From Usitatibacter rugosus (GTDB lineage Bacteria; Pseudomonadota; Gammaproteobacteria; Burkholderiales; Usitatibacteraceae): a DNA stretch of 64,000 nucleotides. Numbering within the stretch: position 1 is the stretch's first letter; each line of letters begins with the position of its first letter. Made by a program: the position numbers and the translations under genes. Positions 58,176-64,000 of this stretch are shown piece by piece. The stretch lies in contig NZ_CP053069.1 in the NCBI RefSeq assembly GCF_013003965.1, positions 1,333,419-1,397,418 of the forward strand, given 5' to 3'. The notes below the pieces were generated by a model that had not been told where the DNA came from, did not search any database, and saw only the letters and a program-made list of their open reading frames with translations.

Positions 58176-59660
58176 ATGAAGGAACTCCTGCTGCTGGTCG
58201 ATGCGCTCTCGCGCGAGAAGAATGTCGCGAAGGACACCGTGTTCCTCGCGCTCGAGCTCGCGCTCGCGTCGGCGACGAAGAAACGGTTCAAGGACGAAGT
58301 CGACGTCCGGGTCGAGGTCGACCGCGAATCGGGCGAATACAACGCCTTCCGCCGCTGGACGGTGGTCCCCGACGAGGAGCACGAGGAGCCCGCGCACCAG
58401 ATCGCGATCACCGACGCGCTCGCCGAGGATGCCGAAGCCAAGGTGGGCGACATCCACGAGGAGCCGCTCGAGTCCGAGGCCTTCGGCCGCATCGGAGCCC
58501 AGGCCGCGAAGCAGGTGATCCTGCAGAAGATCCGCGACGCCGAGCGCGAGCAGATCCTGAACGACTTCCTCGAGCGCGGCGAATCGCTCGTGACCGGCAC
58601 CGTGAAGCGCGCCGAGCGCGGCAACCTGATCGTGGAATCGGGCCGCGTGGAAGCGCTGCTGCCGCGCGACCAGCTGATCCCGAAGGAAAACCTGCGGGTG
58701 TCCGACCGCGTGCGCGCGTTCATCCAGAAGATCGACCGCCAGGCCCGTGGCCCGCAGCTGATCCTCTCGCGCGTGGCCCCCGAATTCCTCGTGAAGCTCT
58801 TCGAGCTCGAGGTCCCCGAGATCGAGGAAGGGCTGCTCGAGATCAAGGCCGCCGCCCGCGACCCGGGCCTGCGCGCCAAGATCGCCGTCAAATCGAACGA
58901 CCCGCGCGTCGACCCCGTGGGCACCTGCGTCGGCATGCGCGGCTCGCGCGTGCAGGCCGTGACCCAGGAGCTGGCCGGCGAGCGCGTCGACATCATCCTT
59001 TGGTCGCCGGACGCCGCGCAGTTCGTGATCAACGCCCTCGCGCCCGCCGAGGTGAGCTCCATCGTCGTCGACGAGGAGAAGCACTCGATGGATGTCGTCG
59101 TCGAGGAAGACCAGCTGGCCCTGGCCATCGGCAAGCTGGGCCAGAACGTGCGCCTCGCCTCCGAGCTCACCGGCTGGCACCTGAACATCATGACCACCGA
59201 GCAGCGCCAGGCGAAGAGCACCGAGGAGACCTCGGGGCTGCGCGCGATGTTCATGGAGAAGCTCGACGTCGACGAGGAAGTCGCCGAGATCCTCGTGCAG
59301 GAAGGCTTCACGTCGCTCGACGAGGTGGCCTACGTGCCGCTGAACGAGATGCTCGAGATCGAGGCCTTCGACGAGGACACCGTGAACGAGCTGCGCCGCC
59401 GCGCCCGCGATTCGCTGCTGACCGAGGAGATCCGCAGCGAAGAGAAGGTGGAGCACGCCGCCGAGGACCTCCAGGGCATGGAGGGCATGGACAACCAGAC
59501 CGCGCGCGCGCTTGCTTCCAAGGGCATCACCACCATGGATGCGCTCGCCGACCTGGATACCGAGGAGCTCACCGAGATGACCGGCATGGATGCCGACCGG
59601 GCGAGCAAGCTCATCATGACGGCGCGCGCGCCGTGGTTCAAGGATTCCGCGCAGGCCTGA
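58176..59660 (+). CDS. nusA: Transcription elongation/termination factor NusA
   Basis: 494 residues, the E. coli length (495). N-terminal RNA-polymerase-binding domain (about 1-130), S1 domain (about 135-200, [20 protein letters not shown]), two KH domains ([39 protein letters not shown]) and two C-terminal acidic repeats (AR1 about 360-420, AR2 about 430-490), as in gammaproteobacterial NusA. Preceded by GAGAGAG 7 nt before the ATG. Confidence 0.96.
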   Translation: MKELLLLVDALSREKNVAKDTVFLALELALASATKKRFKDEVDVRVEVDRESGEYNAFRRWTVVPDEEHEEPAHQIAITDALAEDAEAKVGDIHEEPLESEAFGRIGAQAAKQVILQKIRDAEREQILNDFLERGESLVTGTVKRAERGNLIVESGRVEALLPRDQLIPKENLRVSDRVRAFIQKIDRQARGPQLILSRVAPEFLVKLFELEVPEIEEGLLEIKAAARDPGLRAKIAVKSNDPRVDPVGTCVGMRGSRVQAVTQELAGERVDIILWSPDAAQFVINALAPAEVSSIVVDEEKHSMDVVVEEDQLALAIGKLGQNVRLASELTGWHLNIMTTEQRQAKSTEETSGLRAMFMEKLDVDEEVAEILVQEGFTSLDEVAYVPLNEMLEIEAFDEDTVNELRRRARDSLLTEEIRSEEKVEHAAEDLQGMEGMDNQTARALASKGITTMDALADLDTEELTEMTGMDADRASKLIMTARAPWFKDSAQA

Positions 59661-59685
59661 AGCCGGCGCGCACTAACGAGACTCA

Positions 59686-62388
59686 ATGGCCAAATCGACC
59701 GTCGCCCAGTTCGCCGAGGAGCTCAAGCTCCCGGTTGCCACGCTCATCGAGCAGCTCCAGGCTGCCGGCGTGAACAAGAAGTCCGGGGACGATGCCGTCA
59801 CCGAGCAGGACAAGACGCGCCTGCGCGACCACCTGCAGGAGATGCACGGCAAGAAGTCCGAGACCAAGAAGATCACGCTCACGCGCAAGCAAACCACCGA
59901 GATCAAGCGCGCGGATTCGACGGGCAAGGCCCGCACGATCCAGGTCGAGGTCCGCAAGAAGCGCACGTTCGTGAAGGTCGAGAAGCCGGTCGAGGTTCCC
60001 GTGCCGGTGGAGAAGCCGGTCGTCGCGGCGCCCGTGCCCCTGATCAACGCCGAAGAGCTGAAGAAGCGCGAAGCGGAAGCGGCCCGCCAGGCCGAGCTCG
60101 CCGCGCGCCAGGCCGCCGATGCGCAGTCGCGCACCAAGAAGGCCGCCACGACCAAGGCCAAGAAGGCCGAGGATGATGCCGCCGCCGCTGCCGCAGCGAC
60201 CGCCGCCGCCGCGCCCGCGGCCGAGGCGCCGCCCGAGGCGAAGCCCGTCGACGGCGAGGCTCCGAAGAAGAAGCGTGTCATCCGCAAGAAGGACGAGGTC
60301 CCCGCCGATGCGGCCGCGCCGGTCGAAGCGAAGGCCGACGCCGTGGCGTCCGCCGACGCGACGCCTGCCGCCACCGAAGCCGCGAAAGCCGCCGCGCCGG
60401 GCGCGACCGAGGGCACGCTGCACCGCCCGACCGCGAAGCCGGCCGACAAGAACAAGAAGCCCGTGAAGGCCGTCAAGCCCACGACCGCGTGGGTGGACGA
60501 CGCGGCGAAGCGCCGCCAGATCAAGACCCGCGGCGACGCGGGTGGCGGCCGCGGCGGCTGGCGTGCCGGCCCGCGCGGCGGCTCGCGTCATCGCGATGGC
60601 GACGATGCGACCGATTTCGCCACGCCGGCCGAGCCGAAGATCGTCGAGGTGCTGGTGCCCGAGACGATCAGCGTCGCGGACCTCGCCCACAAGATGTCGG
60701 TGAAAGCCGCCGAGGTGATCAAGGTCATGATGAAGATGGGCTCGATGGTCACCATCAACCAGGTGATCGACCAGGAGACGGCGATGATCGTCGTGGCCGA
60801 GATGGGCCACACCGCCAAGCCGGCCAAGCTGGACGATCCCGAGAGCTTCCTCATCGAAGCCCAGGACGAAGGCGACCGCGTGCAGCGTCCGCCGGTCGTC
60901 ACCGTGATGGGCCACGTCGACCACGGCAAGACCTCGCTCCTCGACGCGATCCGCAAGGCGCGCGTGGCGGTGGGTGAAGCCGGCGGCATCACGCAGCACA
61001 TCGGGGCTTACCACGTGGAAACGCCGCGCGGCGTGATCACGTTCCTCGACACGCCGGGCCACGAAGCCTTCACGGCCATGCGCGCGCGCGGCAGCCAGGT
61101 GACCGACCTCGTGATCCTCGTGGTCGCGGCCGACGACAGCGTCATGCCGCAGACCATCGAGGCCATCCACCACGCGAAGGCCGCCAAGGTGCCGATCGTC
61201 GTCGCCGTGAACAAGATCGACAAGCCGGAAGCCAACGCCCAGCGCGTGAAGCAGGAGTTGCTCACGCACGAAGTCGTCGCCGAGGAATTCGGCGGCGAGG
61301 TTCCGTTCATCGAGGTCTCGGCCAAGACCGGCCAGGGCCTGGACAAGCTGCTGGAGATGATCCAGCTCCAATCGGAAGTCCTCGAGCTGAAGGCCCCGGT
61401 CCACGCACCCGCAAGGGGTGTCGTGATCGAGGCGCGCCTCGACAAGGGCCGCGGCCCGGTGGCCACGGTGCTGGTGAAGTCCGGCACGCTCAAGAAGGGC
61501 GACATCGTCCTCGTGGGCGCCGTCTTCGGCCGCGTGCGCGCGATGAACGACGAGAACGGCAAGGCGGTGAGCGAAGCCGGCCCCTCCATCCCGGTGGAGA
61601 TCCAGGGCATGCAGGACGTGCCGCGCGCCGGCGATGACCTGCTGGTGCTCACGGACGAGCGCAAGGCGCGCGAGATCGCGCTCTTCCGCCAGGGCAAGTT
61701 CCGCGACGTGAAGCTCGCCAAGCAGCAGGCGGCGAAGCTCGAGAACGTATTCGACCAGCTGGCCGAAGGCGCCAAGACGCTCGCGCTCATCATCAAGGCG
61801 GACGTGCAGGGCTCGTACGAAGGCCTGTCGCACGCGCTCACCAAGCTCTCCACCAACGAGGTGAAGGTGCAGATCATCCACGCGGGCGTGGGGGGCATCA
61901 CCGAGTCGGACATCAACCTCGCGCTGGCGTCGAAGGCGGTGGTGATCGGCTTCAACACGCGGGCGGATGCGGCGGCGCGGAAGCTCGCCGAGCACTCCGG
62001 CGTGGACCTTCGCCACTACGACATCATTTACGAAGCGGTGGACGAGGTGAAGGCGGCGCTGAACGGCATGCTGGCGCCGGAGCGCAAGGAAACCGTCATC
62101 GGCACCGTCGAGGTCCGCAACGTCTTCCGCATCTCAAAGGTCGGCACGGTCGCGGGTTGCATGGTGACCGACGGCGTGGTGAAGCGCGGCTCGTCAGTGC
62201 GCGTCCTGCGCGGCGGCATCGTCGTGCACTCGGGCGAGCTCGATTCGCTCAAGCGCTTCAAGGACGACGTGAAGGAAGTGAAGTCGGGCTTCGAGTGCGG
62301 CCTGTCGGTGAAGGGCTTCAACGACATCGCGGTGGGCGACCAGCTCGAGGTCTTCGAAGTCGTCGAGGTCGCGCGCTCGATCGCGTAA
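59686..62388 (+). CDS. infB: Translation initiation factor IF-2
   Basis: 900 residues. An IF2-N subdomain at the start ([24 protein letters not shown]), a long Ala/Lys/Glu/Pro-rich linker (about 90-290), a second IF2-N (about 320-375, [24 protein letters not shown]), a G domain with GHVDHGKTS (about 409-417), DTPGHEAF and NKIDKP, then domains II, III and the fMet-tRNA-binding C-terminal domain. Internal in-frame starts for shorter IF2 forms are possible but not identifiable. Confidence 0.96.
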   Translation: MAKSTVAQFAEELKLPVATLIEQLQAAGVNKKSGDDAVTEQDKTRLRDHLQEMHGKKSETKKITLTRKQTTEIKRADSTGKARTIQVEVRKKRTFVKVEKPVEVPVPVEKPVVAAPVPLINAEELKKREAEAARQAELAARQAADAQSRTKKAATTKAKKAEDDAAAAAAATAAAAPAAEAPPEAKPVDGEAPKKKRVIRKKDEVPADAAAPVEAKADAVASADATPAATEAAKAAAPGATEGTLHRPTAKPADKNKKPVKAVKPTTAWVDDAAKRRQIKTRGDAGGGRGGWRAGPRGGSRHRDGDDATDFATPAEPKIVEVLVPETISVADLAHKMSVKAAEVIKVMMKMGSMVTINQVIDQETAMIVVAEMGHTAKPAKLDDPESFLIEAQDEGDRVQRPPVVTVMGHVDHGKTSLLDAIRKARVAVGEAGGITQHIGAYHVETPRGVITFLDTPGHEAFTAMRARGSQVTDLVILVVAADDSVMPQTIEAIHHAKAAKVPIVVAVNKIDKPEANAQRVKQELLTHEVVAEEFGGEVPFIEVSAKTGQGLDKLLEMIQLQSEVLELKAPVHAPARGVVIEARLDKGRGPVATVLVKSGTLKKGDIVLVGAVFGRVRAMNDENGKAVSEAGPSIPVEIQGMQDVPRAGDDLLVLTDERKAREIALFRQGKFRDVKLAKQQAAKLENVFDQLAEGAKTLALIIKADVQGSYEGLSHALTKLSTNEVKVQIIHAGVGGITESDINLALASKAVVIGFNTRADAAARKLAEHSGVDLRHYDIIYEAVDEVKAALNGMLAPERKETVIGTVEVRNVFRISKVGTVAGCMVTDGVVKRGSSVRVLRGGIVVHSGELDSLKRFKDDVKEVKSGFECGLSVKGFNDIAVGDQLEVFEVVEVARSIA

Positions 62389-62391
62389 TCC

Positions 62392-62814
62392 ATGGCCGTC
62401 GCGCGCAGCCACCGCATCGCGGAGCAGATCCAGCGCGAGCTCGCCGAGCTGGTCCGCCTCGAGGTGCGCGATCCGCGCGTGCGCCTGGTCACCCTCACCG
62501 CGGTCGAGCTCTCGCGCGATCACTCCCACGCGAAGGTGTTCTTCACGACGCTCGATCCGGCCGCCGATGCCGAGGCCACGCAGGAGGGCCTCGAGCGTGC
62601 CGCGGGCTTCCTCCGATCGAGCCTTTCGCACCGGCTTTCGACGCGCACCGTCCCCGAGTTGCACTTCGCCTACGATGAATCCGTGGAGCGGGGCGTACGC
62701 CTGTCGAAGCTGATCGACGACGCGGTCGGAACCCCCGCGGTGCCGACTCCGGCGCCCGAAGCCCCGGCTCCGGCCAAGCCGCGCCGCACACGCGGCGGCG
62801 GCGCCGCTCACTGA
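62392..62814 (+). CDS. rbfA: Ribosome-binding factor A
   Basis: 140 residues. A KH-like fold: RSHRIAEQIQRELAELVRLEVRDPRV, LVTLTAVELSRDHSHAKVFFTTL, LRSSLSHRLSTRTVPELHFAYDES. Helps 30S maturation, especially in the cold. The last 30 residues form a Pro/Ala/Arg-rich tail. 3 nt after infB. Confidence 0.95.
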   Translation: MAVARSHRIAEQIQRELAELVRLEVRDPRVRLVTLTAVELSRDHSHAKVFFTTLDPAADAEATQEGLERAAGFLRSSLSHRLSTRTVPELHFAYDESVERGVRLSKLIDDAVGTPAVPTPAPEAPAPAKPRRTRGGGAAH

Positions 62815-62816
62815 CT

Positions 62817-63731
62817 GTGTCGGTTCCCGCCCCGCCCTCGGCCGCGGGCGGGGTCCTCCTCCTCGACAAGCCGCCCGGTTGGACCTCGACTCGCGCCCTC
62901 GGCCGGTCCAAGCGGCTGCTGGTCCTGCGCAAGGGCGGGCATACCGGAACGCTGGATCCCTTTGCCACCGGCTTGCTGCCGCTGGTCTTCGGCGAGGCCA
63001 CGAAATTCTCGCGCTTCCTCATCGATGCGCCCAAGGAGTACCTCGCGACCCTCTGCCTGGGGCGGACTTCGACCTCGGGCGATCCCGAGGGGCAGATATC
63101 CGAGCCGACGCCGGTAGCGGTCACTTCATCGCAGATCGACGCCGTTGCCCGCACGTTCGTCGGCGTTCAGCTGCAGGTACCCCCCATGCACTCCGCCCTG
63201 CACCACGAGGGGCGGCGCCTCTATGAACTGGCCCGGGAAGGGGTTGAGGTGGAGCGAGCCCCCCGCGAGGTCGAGATCCATGCCCTCGATGTGGTATCGA
63301 TCTCCGGAGAAAAGCTGACAATTTCCGTTAAATGCTCCAAAGGCACGTACATCCGGACTTTGGCCGAAGACATCGGAAAACACCTCGGATGCGGCGCTTA
63401 TCTCACGGCTTTGCGGCGCACAGCGGTCTCCGGTTTTCGCATCGAGGAAGCCGTGACGCTCGAGCAGCTCGAGGCGGATGGCGAGCGGGCCCGTGAGCGC
63501 CTTCTGCCGCCCGAGGTGCTGGTCCGCAGCCTTCCCGAGCTCCCGTTGGACGCGGCCCAGGCCACCGCCATCGGCCACGGCCAGATCATTGATTCGCAAG
63601 GCCCCGAAGGGGAGGTCGCGCTCTTCGCGCCGGGCCATGTATTCGTCGGCGTCGGCAGGGCCTCGGCCACCGGACGGGTCACCGTGATGCGCCTGCTCGC
63701 CACCGGCGGCGGACATGGTGAAGCTCCCTGA
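62817..63731 (+). CDS. truB: tRNA pseudouridine-55 synthase TruB
   Basis: 304 residues. Catalytic Asp in [18 protein letters not shown], plus the conserved [41 protein letters not shown] and [13 protein letters not shown], and a C-terminal PUA-like domain (about 230-304). GTG start at 62817, 2 nt after the rbfA stop. Confidence 0.95.
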   Translation: MSVPAPPSAAGGVLLLDKPPGWTSTRALGRSKRLLVLRKGGHTGTLDPFATGLLPLVFGEATKFSRFLIDAPKEYLATLCLGRTSTSGDPEGQISEPTPVAVTSSQIDAVARTFVGVQLQVPPMHSALHHEGRRLYELAREGVEVERAPREVEIHALDVVSISGEKLTISVKCSKGTYIRTLAEDIGKHLGCGAYLTALRRTAVSGFRIEEAVTLEQLEADGERARERLLPPEVLVRSLPELPLDAAQATAIGHGQIIDSQGPEGEVALFAPGHVFVGVGRASATGRVTVMRLLATGGGHGEAP

Positions 63732-63738
63732 TTTTGCT

Positions 63739-63768
63739 TGAGTTTGTAGGGTCATTCGCGCTAAAATC
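63739..63768 (+). promoter_or_regulatory. Candidate sigma-70 promoter for rpsO
   Basis: -35 TTGAGT (63739-63744), 18-nt spacer, -10 TAAAAT (63763-63768), 52 nt before the rpsO start. Gives rpsO a promoter separate from the upstream operon. Confidence 0.6.
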
Positions 63769-63820
63769 ATGGGCTCAATCGAGAGACCAGAACGTTAGAG
63801 ATTCAACGGAGAAGACAGCC

Positions 63821-64000
63821 ATGGCAGTAACTACCGCAGACAAGGCGCGCGTCGTCGAAACCTACCAGCGCGCCAAGGGTGATACCGGTTCCCCGGAAGT
63901 GCAGATCGCCCTGCTTACCGAGCGCATCAACTCGCTCACCGAACACTTCAAGACGAACGTCAAGGATTTCCACTCGCGCCGCGGCCTCCTCAAGATGGTG
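63821..64000 (+). CDS. rpsO: Ribosomal protein S15, N-terminal part (3' end outside window)
   Basis: The first 60 of about 89 residues: [31 protein letters not shown], then [24 protein letters not shown]. The helix after TGSPEVQ and the conserved DFHSRRGLL contact 16S rRNA. GGAGAAG lies 6 nt before the ATG. pnp is expected just beyond the window. Confidence 0.96.
   Translation, partial: MAVTTADKARVVETYQRAKGDTGSPEVQIALLTERINSLTEHFKTNVKDFHSRRGLLKMV

Noticed and set aside
60060-60540. Low-complexity Ala/Lys/Pro region that could be a frameshift or foreign insert
   Set aside because: The IF-2 linker between IF2-N units is always of this kind; the frame is intact.
59683-62016. A 777-codon minus-strand frame over infB
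   Set aside because: Antisense shadow; residues are Arg/Asp/Leu/Gly-rich without any motif, while infB on the plus strand is complete.

Overview
This window is about 64 kb of a high-GC chromosome that is densely packed, with short intergenic gaps, many ATGA/GTGA-type start-stop overlaps and several GTG/TTG starts. Gene content and order point to a free-living aerobic betaproteobacterium: an ECF sigma-DUF3619-DUF3106-RDD block, ilvBHC-psd-pssA-leuA, clpSA, ruvCAB-ybgC-tolQRAB-pal-cpoB and rimP-nusA-infB-rbfA-truB-rpsO. An Usitatibacter-like lineage is my guess from protein flavour, not something proven here. Both ends cut genes: acs at the left and rpsO at the right. I see no prophage, insertion sequence, CRISPR array, rRNA operon or replication origin. 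Layout: (1) 1-8.4 kb is an acetate module: the 3' end of acs, a small membrane protein, a symporter-histidine kinase fusion of the CrbS/CbrA type, two response regulators and, facing them, a sodium/acetate-type symporter with its small subunit; a lipoprotein, a TPR protein and a small membrane protein lie between. (2) 8.4-12.6 kb holds a divergent pair of paralogous unknown proteins, lptG, and the RDD/DUF3106/DUF3619/ECF-sigma block. (3) 12.6-19.6 kb carries branched-chain amino acid genes with phospholipid genes embedded: ilvB, ilvH, ilvC, psd, a pssA with an ankyrin-repeat tail, then a separately promoted leuA with a probable Leu-rich leader peptide. (4) 19.6-36.3 kb is mixed housekeeping: a ComEA-like protein, an aldo/keto reductase, bactofilin, purB, a GST, mnmA, rluE, NADP-icd, csp, clpSA behind a heat-shock-like promoter, flavocytochrome c sulfide dehydrogenase (FccA/FccB), an ATP-grasp enzyme, a RimJ-type acetyltransferase, slmA and a HerA-like ATPase. 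(5) 36.3-46.9 kb is yebC, a GNAT, ruvCAB, the complete Tol-Pal cluster, queC, a YedE transporter and tRNA-Lys. (6) 46.9-57.2 kb has a BamE-like lipoprotein, folA-thyA-GNAT, and two TonB-dependent receptors flanking a two-component system. (7) 57.7-64 kb is the rimP-nusA-infB-rbfA-truB-rpsO translation cluster. How they work together: the acetate genes couple sensing (symporter-kinase plus regulators), uptake and activation to acetyl-CoA; the ilv/leu genes build Val, Ile and Leu; psd and pssA make phosphatidylethanolamine; tol-pal and lptG maintain the outer membrane. Most of the window is ordinary core genome. No clear-cut novel defence or biosynthetic system was found. The most unusual items are the PssA-ankyrin fusion, the apparently leaderless leuA leader peptide, the divergent paralog pair at 8.5-9.6 kb, the coiled-coil insertion and EF-hand-like loop in the acetate-type symporter, and the receptor/two-component island.
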